Assembly (NCBI GenBank): GCA_023417815.1 | Contig: JAEZEI010000110.1 | Coordinates: 131,541 to 195,540, forward strand | Direction of reading: 5' to 3' | Length of the DNA stretch: 64,000 nt | DNA from: Bacteroidota bacterium | GTDB taxonomy: Bacteria > Bacteroidota > Bacteroidia > Chitinophagales > Chitinophagaceae | Part shown: piece after piece, positions 1-8,199 of the stretch | Layout: the number at the start of each line of letters is the position of its first letter | Numbering within the stretch: position 1 is the stretch's first letter | The notes under the pieces: model-generated | What the model was told of the DNA's origin: nothing | Databases searched by the model: none | Seen by the model: only the letters and a program-made list of their open reading frames with translations | Made by a program: the position numbers and the translations under genes

Positions 1-93
1 AAAGGTTGGGGTGGGAGGTTGGAGGTTGGAAGTTTGAGGTTGGAGGTTGGAAGTTTGAGGTTTGAGGTTGGGGGTTGGAGGTTACCCAACCTT
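1..93 (+). repeat. G-rich heptad repeat array (RGTTKGA units)
   Basis: About ten to twelve contiguous 7-bp units (GGTTGGA, AGTTTGA, GGTTTGA variants) fill the left edge. The same family recurs at 1921-1979, 12087-12131, 52916-53046 (reverse orientation) and, more degenerate, 57099-57124. No gene is seen here. The array ends just before the lipoprotein gene. Confidence 0.85.
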
Positions 94-165
94 TGAGAAG
101 GTTAGGTGGTATATGTAAAAAAGCGATCAATTGTTATATCTTTCATCCCTTCAAAATTTTCATTC

Positions 166-1920
166 ATGAAAAAGTTCTTCATGCCCCTGGTGGCAGCGCT
201 TATGGTGATCTCTGCCTGCCAGAAAGAGGTTTCTTTCGATAATGATCCTAACCAGATCGGGAACCCGAAACTTCCTCCTACCCCTATAACCGGATCGGTT
301 GCAGGTATGGTAGTAGATGAGAATAATACACCCGTGCAAAACGCTGAGGTCAGGATCGGGACCCATACCTTAACCACCGACAGCAGGGGTATTTTCAATA
401 GCGGTAACATTACGCTCGACAAATTCATCACCACCGTAAAGGTTGAAATGAATGGATACCATACAGCGTACCGCTCCTTTTCAGCCAATGAAACAAAGAA
501 CTACGTTAGCATAAAGCTGATCCCTAAAACGCTTGCAGGAACCTTTGCAAGCGATGCGGCGGGCCTCGTAAACCTGCCGAACGGAAGTTCTCTTTCCTTC
601 CAGGCAAACAGCATGGTACTTAAAGGAACAACCACGCCTTATTCAGGAACCGTGAATGTTTATGCTACATATATAGACCCAACTGCAAATGATTTTGGTT
701 CTACCGTTCCGGGAAGCCTGATGGCTGAAGATGCTACAAGGTTCTATGTGCTTCGTTCAACCGGCATGCTGGCTGTTGAAATGGAAGGCGCAGGAGGTGA
801 ACCACTTCAGCTGGCTACAGGAAAACCTGCTTCAGTGAAACTTGCCATCCCTGCTTCTCTTACCGGAGCTGCACCCTCTACCATCGATACCTGGAGCCTT
901 GACGGACGCGGTATATGGATGAAAGAAGGAACAGCAACAAGGGTGGGAAATGCTTACGAATTTGAAGCAACGCATTTCTCTTTCTGGAACTGCGATGTGC
1001 CCACAACTTCTGTTTACCTGAACATAAATGTAAAGGACAACAACGGGAACAATATGCCTAACCAGCTCGTTTCCCTGACAAGCAGCACAACCTTTGGAAC
1101 ATCGTGGGGTGTTACAGACAGTTTGGGAAATGTATCGGGACTTATCCCCGCGAATGAATCGCTGACGCTGAAAGTATTCGGTTCTACCTATAACTGCGGA
1201 GCACCTTATCATACACAAAATATCGGGCCTTACTCCTCTGCATCATCCGTGAATGTTGTTGTAACCCCACCTGCATCAACAACCTATACGGTTTCAGGTT
1301 TGGTGAATGATTGTTCCGGAAACCCGGTTGCAAGTGGATCTGTTAGCATCTATGTAGGAATGTATTCGTTCCAGTATGTTACCGTAAACAATGGAACATT
1401 CACTGCCTCGTTTACGCAATGCAATCCTGTTACCACTATTACAGTAATCGCTTCTGACCATAATGGCAACCAGCAGGGAACGGCTGTTTCAGTTCCGGTA
1501 ACCGGAAATAGCATTGATGCAGGAACCCTGGTGGCATGCGGTACATCAACAAATGAATTTATAGAGTATGTAGTAGACGGAACAACTTATTCCATTACCA
1601 ATGCTACACCGGGTAACAGCCTTACGGCAGTATCCAACCCTACGGCAACTTTCATTGGATGCTATACGCAGAACGGCTCGAACGACAGGATCTCATTCCA
1701 GATCATGGGCGGCGCTGTTGGCACATTCCAGGTTGGTACATCAGATAGCCTGCTGGTTAATGCCATACCTTCACCACAGGCACTTACAACTTCAACGGCA
1801 ACCATTACCAGCTATGGCGCAGTAGGCCAGTATATCGAAGGCAACTTCAACATTCCATTCACTTCCGCAGGTAATACCCATACGCTGACCGGTGGTTTCA
1901 GGGTGAAAAGGATACAATAG
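166..1920 (+). CDS. Surface lipoprotein with carboxypeptidase-regulatory-like domain
   Basis: Predicted lipoprotein of 584 residues. The start at 166 is chosen because the next residues, MKKFFMPLVAALMVISAC, form a lipoprotein signal with the lipid-accepting Cys at residue 18; the open frame extends upstream to 106 but would bury the signal. Residues about 45-120 (after a Pro-rich linker) look like a carboxypeptidase-regulatory-like beta-sandwich (GMVVDENNTPVQNAEV, TDSRG). The following segment (NLPNGSSLSFQANSMV, PYSGTVNVYATYIDP) resembles the extracellular domain of CILP/FAM171-type proteins; this is from memory of the family. A second regulatory-like domain (YTVSGLVNDCSGNPVASGSV) follows. 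No T9SS tail is visible. It is probably anchored in the outer membrane; substrate unknown. A strong terminator follows at 1984. Confidence 0.75.
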   Translation: MKKFFMPLVAALMVISACQKEVSFDNDPNQIGNPKLPPTPITGSVAGMVVDENNTPVQNAEVRIGTHTLTTDSRGIFNSGNITLDKFITTVKVEMNGYHTAYRSFSANETKNYVSIKLIPKTLAGTFASDAAGLVNLPNGSSLSFQANSMVLKGTTTPYSGTVNVYATYIDPTANDFGSTVPGSLMAEDATRFYVLRSTGMLAVEMEGAGGEPLQLATGKPASVKLAIPASLTGAAPSTIDTWSLDGRGIWMKEGTATRVGNAYEFEATHFSFWNCDVPTTSVYLNINVKDNNGNNMPNQLVSLTSSTTFGTSWGVTDSLGNVSGLIPANESLTLKVFGSTYNCGAPYHTQNIGPYSSASSVNVVVTPPASTTYTVSGLVNDCSGNPVASGSVSIYVGMYSFQYVTVNNGTFTASFTQCNPVTTITVIASDHNGNQQGTAVSVPVTGNSIDAGTLVACGTSTNEFIEYVVDGTTYSITNATPGNSLTAVSNPTATFIGCYTQNGSNDRISFQIMGGAVGTFQVGTSDSLLVNAIPSPQALTTSTATITSYGAVGQYIEGNFNIPFTSAGNTHTLTGGFRVKRIQ

Positions 1921-1979
1921 TTGGAGGTTGGAAGTTTGAGGTTGGAAGTTGTTGAATGGTTTAGGGTTTAAAGTTTATT
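1921..1979 (+). repeat. Heptad repeat array directly after a stop codon
   Basis: Starts at the base after the TAG of the lipoprotein gene: TTGGAGGTTGGAAGTTTGAG and more degenerate GGTTTAG/GGTTTAA/AGTTTAT units. The G-rich strand is the sense strand of the upstream gene. It lies inside the 3' untranslated region, before the terminator. Confidence 0.75.
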
Positions 1980-1983
1980 GTTT

Positions 1984-2009
1984 GGGGAGCTAACGCTCCC
2001 CTTTTTTTT
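1984..2009 (+). terminator. Rho-independent terminator of the lipoprotein gene
   Basis: Perfect 7-bp stem GGGGAGC/GCTCCCC with a TAAC loop, followed by eight T on the plus strand. Confidence 0.9.
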
Positions 2010-2041
2010 GCCTGTCAGCCCTGGATCTTAAACAATTAACC

Positions 2042-2263
2042 TTAAACTTTCTTCGGTGGCAATGCAAATGCTTTCGCGTCGTGTTCAAAATGGCCTTTGT
2101 GGGCTCCGTCGCAGAAGGGTTTGTTGGCAGACAGGCCACAACGGCATAATGAGATGATCTCCCTTCCTCCAAGATCATAAGGATTTCCATCCCTGTCTAC
2201 GATCACGAAATCGCCCTCAACCTTCAGAGAGCCATTATTATTCACTGTAAGCTTTGTTGCCAT
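2042..2263 (-). CDS. CDGSH-type iron-sulfur protein
   Basis: A 73-residue protein with the CDGSH signature CRCGLSANKPFCDGAHKG near residues 40-57: three Cys and one His that bind a [2Fe-2S] cluster in this family. The N-terminal half (GDFVIVDRDGNPYDLGGRE) is the usual strand preceding the motif in short bacterial members. It is the last gene of a five-gene minus-strand operon (two ATP-grasp ligases, YqcI/YcgG, DUF1989, this gene), 24 bp after the DUF1989 stop. In this setting it may supply electrons or a redox sensor to the upstream oxygenase-like protein; that role is inference. Confidence 0.88.
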   Translation of the reverse strand: MATKLTVNNNGSLKVEGDFVIVDRDGNPYDLGGREIISLCRCGLSANKPFCDGAHKGHFEHDAKAFALPPKKV

Positions 2264-2287
2264 ATTTTTTTCAGTAAAACTATGGAG

Positions 2288-2872
2288 TTATAGAATGCTG
2301 TAGCCTATCGGCTTGAAAGAATAATTATTCGACATCTCTGCAGAGCATGCAGTAAGTCCTACGACCAGGTCCATCTCTGCTTTCAGCAGGATATGATCTC
2401 CTGCCCTGCTTTTCGGGGGATGAACGCCGATCTTTCCTGTAACGCCATCAACTGAAACATGCATGAAAACATTAAAGCACACCGGTATGTTATCAGGCTG
2501 GATACCGTAAGGCAGCAGCGCTTCTGCAAGGTTTCCGTGGCAACCGCGGTGCGGATTTGCGTGACCGTATATTAACCTGAAGGTATCTGCGCTGCACGGC
2601 GTAAGAAGAAAATCGTGCCGCCCAACGGTATCCTCTTCTATGGTGAACATAACATTGCTGCGGTTCGAAAATATCCTGTTGCCTTTAGTGAGAAAGATCG
2701 TTTCCTCGTAATCGAGAGTTCTGCCGGAAGAAATATATTCGTGTATATCTTCCGCATTAAAGCATGCAAGGTCGGCAACCTGTTCACCCTGCAGATCTTC
2801 GATCCGGAGGTGTTGGCCTTTCTTTATGATAAAAGCTTTTGCGCTGCGCGGTTCAATGATATTATTTTCCAT
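2288..2872 (-). CDS. DUF1989 / urea-carboxylase-associated family protein
   Basis: 194 residues matching the DUF1989 family: LQGEQVADLACFNAED, EDTVGRHDFLLTPCS, HRGCHGNL, NVFMHVSVDGVTGKIGVHPP and KSRAGDHILLKAEMDLVVGLTACS. Members include the CgdA/CgdB carboxyguanidine deiminase subunits and other urea-amidolyase-associated proteins; conserved Cys/His residues (for example in HRGCHGN) are probably catalytic or metal-binding. Its start overlaps the stop of the upstream YqcI/YcgG gene by 11 bp, so the two are translationally coupled. There is no carboxylase or hydrolase of urea or guanidine nearby, so the usual guanidine-degradation role is not supported by context and the substrate is open. Confidence 0.85.
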   Translation of the reverse strand: MENNIIEPRSAKAFIIKKGQHLRIEDLQGEQVADLACFNAEDIHEYISSGRTLDYEETIFLTKGNRIFSNRSNVMFTIEEDTVGRHDFLLTPCSADTFRLIYGHANPHRGCHGNLAEALLPYGIQPDNIPVCFNVFMHVSVDGVTGKIGVHPPKSRAGDHILLKAEMDLVVGLTACSAEMSNNYSFKPIGYSIL

Positions 2873-3524
2873 GTTCTATCTGTAAAGGACATTTCCAGGC
2901 ACTGTCATAAACACGCCCGCTGTACTGGAAAACTTCTGATCTTTCACCGAAATCGGCCAGCATTGCATTCACCGACCCATTTTGCTCAAGATCGTGCTTT
3001 CTAACGAGGGATTTCATTTTCTCATAACCACCTTTCTTTCTCAGGTGCTGAAAACTCTCATGCGGATTGAATACCAGGGCAGGATACATAAACCTTCTTG
3101 CCGGCCGCTCATTGAACGGATGCATTCCTATTATGAACAACGCTTCACCATGAAGGCTGTAACTGAAATCATTTGCATTCGGCTCGCGGCTCACATCCTT
3201 TGCGTATTCATGGTTAATTGCGTCAAGATCCGAAAGCGCCTGCAGCCTTTGCCACAGGAATGTTTCAAATTCCTGCTCGCTGCTAATTTCAAACGGGAAA
3301 ATTACAGCCGCAGAATGATAGATCTCCGTGGAATCACGGAAAGATGAAATGAACCGGCCAAGGAATTCGTGGACGGGTTTATCGTGGAATGGACATCCCA
3401 TATGCCCGGCAACCATCACATGTATGTTCTTTTTCTTTCCTGCAAGTTTCGCTGCTACACAGGGAAATGTATCGGCTGAAATGTGATCCCTGTATGCTTT
3501 TTCTATTAAATGAGTATCGGGCAT
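2862..3524 (-). CDS. YqcI/YcgG family protein (heme-oxygenation-type family)
   Basis: 220 residues with the YqcI/YcgG pattern: FPCVAAKLAGKKKN near the N-terminus, ALFIIGMHPFNERPARRF, PALVFNPHESFQHLRKKGGY, and the C-terminal FQYSGRVYDSAWKCPL. The family includes DcsA of D-cycloserine biosynthesis, a heme protein that N-oxygenates arginine; whether this member binds heme or acts on a guanidino group is inference. The start ATG at 3522-3524 is the only sensible one. It lies 31 bp after the first ATP-grasp gene and overlaps DUF1989 by 11 bp, so it sits in the middle of a tight operon that resembles a small biosynthetic cluster. Confidence 0.82.
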   Translation of the reverse strand: MPDTHLIEKAYRDHISADTFPCVAAKLAGKKKNIHVMVAGHMGCPFHDKPVHEFLGRFISSFRDSTEIYHSAAVIFPFEISSEQEFETFLWQRLQALSDLDAINHEYAKDVSREPNANDFSYSLHGEALFIIGMHPFNERPARRFMYPALVFNPHESFQHLRKKGGYEKMKSLVRKHDLEQNGSVNAMLADFGERSEVFQYSGRVYDSAWKCPLQIEHGK

Positions 3525-3555
3525 TACTGCCTATGGTACAAATAGGGTGCCTTTG

Positions 3556-4617
3556 TTACCAGTTGCCTGTTTCAATATCGGTTTGCCGAAGTTTTTTGAA
3601 ATGTACACGCGCCTCTTTCAGGTAACGGTAACCCTTCATAAGCGGCCAGTATTTCACGCCTCTTTTATTATTCATCCTGGATATCCTGTAAAGCACCTTC
3701 CAGTGATGAAGGAAAATTCCATAGGCCTGCCAGAGTGTGTAGCCATTTCCATAAGCGTGGTGCGGTTCGGCGCCGCAGCCATTGTATTCAAGAATGGCAA
3801 AGTTCTTCCCGGCTTTCAGGTCTTCCACCGAAGTGCATTTGATATCGTACCTGCCGTAAAAGAAGTTGGAGTTATAATGACTTAGCCTGTCGAACACTGC
3901 TACCAAATCATCGTCGATCTCTTTTTCCAGGCTTACGAACCTTCCGCCCCTGCTTAGGTTGAGGGCATAGCTCAATACATAGGGCTCGCCGGCCGGCACC
4001 ACTTCATCAAGGTACGCATGGTGCTTAGACAACATCTCTTGCTGCCGGAACCGTACCCTGTCATAATTCTCAATAAGTTCCCTTACCGTTGAAACCCCGT
4101 CTCCTGTTACCTCAAGGTGTTCTTTCCGTAAGAACCCGGTTATCCTGCCCTTATCCTGCCCGGGGAAACGATAATAGAATACACTTACTTCTATCGGGTA
4201 TGAAACAAGTTCCTGGACAATATAGGTCACGTCCATGCGGGAATGATAATGTTCAAGTTGTTCTTCATTGGTGATCCTGCGGAACATCAGTCCCATCATC
4301 CCTACATCCGGCTTCACTGCAAAAGGAAGGGTTAAACCTGCATCGCGGATCTTGCTTTTCAATTCACCGAGGGTAATCCCGGGTTCTACATAAACACTTT
4401 GTGGATAGGTTCCTGGTGGAAGCTGGTCATACATTTCTTTCTTGCTTTCTCCTTCCAGTCCGCCAAACGTAAGCGTAGGATTAGACGGGGTAAAGAACCA
4501 CGGTGTGCGTGCACGGAGGCAATAGAAGATCCATACAGGCATGATCGGTATATATTTCCCGAGGTAGTGCCATGTTTCCCAATGCTGTAATTTATAAATA
4601 GCGTTCTTGAGCCACAT
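3556..4617 (-). CDS. ATP-grasp ligase-like protein (paralogue 1)
   Basis: 353 residues. ATP-grasp features: PFAVKPDVGMMG (Lys plus glycine loop, about residue 98), TYIVQELVSYPIEVSVFYYR (adenine-binding strand), TGDGVSTVRELI, a motif also seen in cyanophycin-synthetase/glutathione-synthetase-type ATP-grasp enzymes, and FYGRYDIKC plus ILEYNGCGAEP supplying the Mg-binding Asp/Glu/Asn. Such enzymes join a carboxylate to an amine through an acyl-phosphate; the substrates here are unknown. The conserved N-terminal block (YKLQHWETWHY, WFFTPSNPTLTFGGLEGE) is shared with the neighbour at 4620, from which it is separated by 2 bp. A recent-looking tandem duplication; amino-acid ligation is inferred. Confidence 0.78.
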   Translation of the reverse strand: MWLKNAIYKLQHWETWHYLGKYIPIMPVWIFYCLRARTPWFFTPSNPTLTFGGLEGESKKEMYDQLPPGTYPQSVYVEPGITLGELKSKIRDAGLTLPFAVKPDVGMMGLMFRRITNEEQLEHYHSRMDVTYIVQELVSYPIEVSVFYYRFPGQDKGRITGFLRKEHLEVTGDGVSTVRELIENYDRVRFRQQEMLSKHHAYLDEVVPAGEPYVLSYALNLSRGGRFVSLEKEIDDDLVAVFDRLSHYNSNFFYGRYDIKCTSVEDLKAGKNFAILEYNGCGAEPHHAYGNGYTLWQAYGIFLHHWKVLYRISRMNNKRGVKYWPLMKGYRYLKEARVHFKKLRQTDIETGNW

Positions 4618-4619
4618 TG

Positions 4620-5678
4620 CTAATAGGAAGGAAATTTAGAGTCGAGTGCTTTCAGGCGTTTCAGGTTCTTTTTTGAATCGATCAATACTTTCAGACCACT
4701 TTTGAAGTTCCATGGCCTGATGCCCAGGTTGCTGTTCTTCTTTGAGATCCTGTACAACATTTTCCAGTGGTGAAGGATTATATTCCATGCCTGCGGAAGG
4801 CTGTAGTTATTACCATATACGTGCTGGGTGCCAGATCCGCTGCCATTATATTCAAGTATGTAGAAGTTCCTGCCTTCCTTAAGTTCCTCTATGGAATTGC
4901 ATTTGATATCGTACCTGCCGTAAAGGAATTTGCCGCTGTAATGACTTATCCGGTCAAATATTTCCAGCAACCGGTCGTCGATCTCCTTCTCCAGGCCCGT
5001 AAGTTTTCCGCCCTGGGTCCTGTTTGAAGCATTTGAAAGGAAATAGATCTCACCTTCATTCAGCACCCTGTCCAGCGCCTTTTCATGCTTCGTCATCATC
5101 TCCTCCAGTTTAAATCTTATCCCTTCATGAGCATGCATCAGGTCGCGGATGGTCGATTTTCCATCGCCCTTTACATAAGGCGATTCTTTCTTCAAAAATC
5201 CCGATACCCTTCCCTTCTCTTCTCCTGGCATCCTGTAGTAAAATACACTCACTTCAAGCGGCATGTTCACCAGTTCCTGTACCAGGTAGTCTGCGTACAT
5301 CGCTTCATGGTAATGCTTCAGCGCTTCGCGGTCATTTATCCTCCTGAACATATATCCCATCATCCCTACATTAGGTTTCACTGCGAAAGGATACCTGAAC
5401 TCCCTGTTCACTATTGCTTCAACTTCCTCGAAAGTCATGGAGGGTGAAATGAATTCTGTTTTCGGAAAGGTACCCTGCGGAAGCTGGTCATACATTTCCT
5501 TCTTGGTTTCTCCTTCCATTCCGCCAAAAGTGAGGGCGGGGTTTGCACTGGTAAAAAACCACATAGACCTCGATTTGAGGCAATACCAAAGCCATACCGG
5601 CAGCAGGGGGATATACTTCGCGTGGTAATGCCACGATTCCCAGTGGGTAAGCTTGTAAAAGAGGTCCTTGATCTTCAC
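4620..5678 (-). CDS. ATP-grasp ligase-like protein (paralogue 2)
   Basis: About 352 residues, clearly homologous along its whole length to the next gene (for example PFAVKPNVGMMG, YLVQELVNMPLEVSVFYYR, KGDGKSTIRDLM, LYGRYDIKC, ILEYNGSG). I choose a GTG start at 5676-5678: it aligns with the ATG of the paralogue (KIKDLFYKLTHWESWHYH against WLKNAIYKLQHWETWHYL), and a -7 promoter element lies only 6 nt upstream, so longer starts (TTG at 5705) would be upstream of transcription. First gene of the five-gene operon. An ATP-dependent carboxylate-amine ligase of unknown substrate; paired paralogues may act in succession or as a heteromer. Confidence 0.78.
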   Translation of the reverse strand: MKIKDLFYKLTHWESWHYHAKYIPLLPVWLWYCLKSRSMWFFTSANPALTFGGMEGETKKEMYDQLPQGTFPKTEFISPSMTFEEVEAIVNREFRYPFAVKPNVGMMGYMFRRINDREALKHYHEAMYADYLVQELVNMPLEVSVFYYRMPGEEKGRVSGFLKKESPYVKGDGKSTIRDLMHAHEGIRFKLEEMMTKHEKALDRVLNEGEIYFLSNASNRTQGGKLTGLEKEIDDRLLEIFDRISHYSGKFLYGRYDIKCNSIEELKEGRNFYILEYNGSGSGTQHVYGNNYSLPQAWNIILHHWKMLYRISKKNSNLGIRPWNFKSGLKVLIDSKKNLKRLKALDSKFPSY

Positions 5679-5684
5679 AGGCTG

Positions 5685-5692
5685 CAAAAATA
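5685..5692 (-). promoter_or_regulatory. Bacteroidota -7 element of the ATP-grasp operon
   Basis: Minus-strand TATTTTTG (TAnnTTTG consensus) sits 6 nt before the proposed GTG start, implying a leaderless or almost leaderless mRNA. A clear -33 TTTG at the ideal distance is not obvious. Confidence 0.5.
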
Positions 5693-5798
5693 CAATCCTA
5701 TTCAACCCATGACTAAGAAAATTAATTAACTATTCATTGCAGTCATTTTAGAAATCCTTTATCACCCTTCACCACAGGTATTCAATAATTTGAAGTAC

Positions 5799-6692
5799 AT
5801 GAAAAATCTTATTCTTATCCTGCTTACAGGGCTCTCTTTGAAATCCGGGGCCCAAAAGCATTCTAATTTCATTTGCAGTTATTATGGTGATGCTATTTCA
5901 ACTCCCGTGCAGGGATTCACCTCTTCCGCAGCGGCGCAGCAGATCATCCATAATATAAATGATGTGATAGGCCTTGAGCCCAAGTTCCAGATCCGCTCCG
6001 CGAATATTCCGAATGCAGCAGCAGTGATCTCCTCGGGCCAGCGATTCATATTATATAATCCAAAATTCATTGATGCAATAAACCAGGCTGCCAAAACCCA
6101 ATGGGCCTCCATTGCCATCCTGGCGCATGAAATTGGTCATCATCTTAACGGTCATACCCTGTTGGGAATGGGAAGCCGGCCCGACATAGAACTGGAGGCA
6201 GACCAATTCAGCGGCTTCGTTTTAAGAAAGATGGGGGCTTCACTTGGAGAGGCGCAGCTTTCCATGAATATCGTTGCAAGCAGGTATGCGTCAAAGACCC
6301 ACCCCGGTAAATCGGCCCGGCTGGCCAGCATTGAGAATGGGTGGAATAAAGCAGATGCGCAGGTGAATGGAACAGTTTACCGTGAAAAACCTGTTGTGGA
6401 AGAACGCAGGCCTAACCCTGTTCCGGTGAATACCAACCGTTATGTGCTGAATGAAAAATATATTCTTTACACTTTAAAACTGAACCAGGATGCGGAAGAT
6501 TATTACATCACCACGGGAAACAACTTTGTTACGATCCGTGGCAACCAGCTTGTTGTACTGGGCAAAGCAGTGGCAACCAAAAGCAGTTCATATCCTATTG
6601 CCATTACCACTTCCGGAAAAGCAACGCTATTCATCTCCAGGAATGGAACGATAGTGAATAACCGGAGCGCAGTAGTGGGAAGAGTGCGATAA
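5799..6692 (+). CDS. Secreted M48-like zinc metalloprotease
   Basis: 297 residues. A signal peptide (MKNLILILLTGLSLKSGAQ) supports the ATG at 5799 over the TTG at 5790. The catalytic motif HEIGHHLNGHTL (HExxH) is followed about 20 residues later by ELEADQFSGFVLRKMG, supplying the third zinc ligand Glu as in M48 peptidases. The protease core is short (residues about 30-190) and is followed by a linker rich in Pro/Glu and a C-terminal domain of about 90 residues of unknown function. M48 enzymes normally sit in the membrane or periplasm; here there is no transmembrane segment after the signal, so a soluble periplasmic or surface enzyme is likely. It is transcribed divergently from the ATP-grasp operon. 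Confidence 0.8.
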   Translation: MKNLILILLTGLSLKSGAQKHSNFICSYYGDAISTPVQGFTSSAAAQQIIHNINDVIGLEPKFQIRSANIPNAAAVISSGQRFILYNPKFIDAINQAAKTQWASIAILAHEIGHHLNGHTLLGMGSRPDIELEADQFSGFVLRKMGASLGEAQLSMNIVASRYASKTHPGKSARLASIENGWNKADAQVNGTVYREKPVVEERRPNPVPVNTNRYVLNEKYILYTLKLNQDAEDYYITTGNNFVTIRGNQLVVLGKAVATKSSSYPIAITTSGKATLFISRNGTIVNNRSAVVGRVR

Positions 6693-6718
6693 TACCTCTA
6701 GACACCGGCAATAACGAG

Positions 6719-6738
6719 GGGCACATTTTCATGTGCCC
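6719..6738. terminator. Hairpin between convergent genes
   Basis: Perfect 8-bp stem GGGCACAT/ATGTGCCC with a TTTC loop, between the stop of the M48 gene and the stop of the PH-domain gene at 6742. T-tracts are weak on both sides, so it may act as a bidirectional terminator of moderate strength. Confidence 0.6.
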
Positions 6739-6741
6739 TGA

Positions 6742-8199
6742 TTATTTCCATCGTTCACGATCAGTCTCAACATAATATAGAACAAGGTCCATCATTAAAG
6801 CCCCTTCACCCGCTTCAACAAAAGGAACCCTTAGTGCACCTCCTGCAGTATGAAATACAATGGTGGAAAGACCTCTCCCCATTTGATAGATACTTCTTCT
6901 TTCTTCAACAAGCTGAATCTTCTTCCATGCAAGAATTGTGTACCTCCTTCCCCAGACACCGGATCGCACCTGTAACCCGCTTTTAGTGAAAACATACCTG
7001 AAGTTGGCCTGCCACCTGGAAAAATAGATGCACATCAGCGGGAAGATCAGCAGGAATACCAGCCCGTTTAGGCCAAGCCATACCGTTGCTGCAAGCGAAA
7101 GGATGATCGTGACCGGTAAAGCCACCACCAGGATCTTTCTTAACACATACTTTTTCGAGATCTTTTTTCCACTTTCAATCTCAACCGGGGGTTGAAGGTA
7201 AAATGATACAAGGTCCCAGACATTTCTCTCCCCGATAACGGGCAGGCCTATATGCTGCTTCTCCCGCGTTTCAGAATGCCCTGTGGAATGCACTTTCAAT
7301 ACCCACATATCAAGTTTGCGCCGCAGAAAGTTTGCGCGCCAGCTAAGCAACTGCACCTTCTGGTAAGGTACTACCTGCTGCACCCTGTTCAGCAATCCAT
7401 AATGAACCTTCCAACCCAGGGGAGTTTGAGCCAGGGAGAAGTCAAAGTATTTCAAAAGAGTTCTGCCTGCAGAAATGATGACAGATAATACTGTAACAAA
7501 TAGTAACATAGCAGCGATAGCGCCCCCGGCAAGGTCACCTGCATATTCACCCGCGATCTTCCAGCTGTCAAAACCAAGGATCTCTTCCAGGTCATCAACC
7601 AGGTTAATCCCAACCGCAAGCAGGATGAAGAATGCCTCAAGGTGGTTTGCAGTTATACTGAGTTTCAATAATGCTGAAGGCGAAAGACGGAAAGACTTTG
7701 GTGCTTCCGTAATATCTTCTGCATTGCCACGCTCATTCAAAAGGTATTCACGGAAAGCGATCGATTTTTGCAAGGCAAGCGCATCTATCTTTACCTCCAT
7801 TTTTTCCGAGCCTGCACTGTCTATCTTCACCTTCATCACTTTCAGTGCACGTTGCCAAAGGTTCTGCTCAAGGTGCACTGCAATGATATTCCGCAACGGA
7901 AGGGTGGTTACTTTTTTCCGGAAGAAACCGGAATTGATCACCAGGTTATTTTCCTTTACATGAAAGGTATAGTAGAAGTAATTCAGAATTGAAGCGACCA
8001 GCGTAAGCACCGCGAAGGCAATGATCACATACAACACCACGTTATTATCATTCTTTTCCCGCTGACCGAAAAAGATGACTACCAGGGCAGGCCAGAAAGT
8101 TTTCAGCAGGGTAAGACCGGTCTTCAGCAGGATAATGAATATTGCCGCCGGCGATTGACGCTGTGGTTCCTCCCAATATATGACCGTATCATTGTTCAT
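6742..8199 (-). CDS. PH-domain membrane protein, YdbT-like
   Basis: 485 residues with several membrane segments in pairs (for example FIILLKTGLTLLKTFWPALVVIFF and VVLYVIIAFAVLTLVASILNYFYY) each followed by a bacterial PH (bPH2) domain: FHVKENNLVINSGFFRKKVTTLP, then VHYGLLNRVQQVVPYQKVQLLSW, then FTKSGLQVRSGVWGRRYTILAWKKIQ. This three-domain layout is that of Bacillus subtilis YdbT. It overlaps the upstream ydbS-like gene by 11 bp, so the two are translationally coupled and probably form a membrane complex. In Bacillus the pair contributes to resistance to a membrane-active bacteriocin; any such role here is by analogy only. Confidence 0.82.
   Translation of the reverse strand: MNNDTVIYWEEPQRQSPAAIFIILLKTGLTLLKTFWPALVVIFFGQREKNDNNVVLYVIIAFAVLTLVASILNYFYYTFHVKENNLVINSGFFRKKVTTLPLRNIIAVHLEQNLWQRALKVMKVKIDSAGSEKMEVKIDALALQKSIAFREYLLNERGNAEDITEAPKSFRLSPSALLKLSITANHLEAFFILLAVGINLVDDLEEILGFDSWKIAGEYAGDLAGGAIAAMLLFVTVLSVIISAGRTLLKYFDFSLAQTPLGWKVHYGLLNRVQQVVPYQKVQLLSWRANFLRRKLDMWVLKVHSTGHSETREKQHIGLPVIGERNVWDLVSFYLQPPVEIESGKKISKKYVLRKILVVALPVTIILSLAATVWLGLNGLVFLLIFPLMCIYFSRWQANFRYVFTKSGLQVRSGVWGRRYTILAWKKIQLVEERRSIYQMGRGLSTIVFHTAGGALRVPFVEAGEGALMMDLVLYYVETDRERWK

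Noticed and set aside
102..488. Minus-strand open frame opposite the first lipoprotein
   Set aside because: Shadow of a gene with a clear lipobox; no supporting features of its own.
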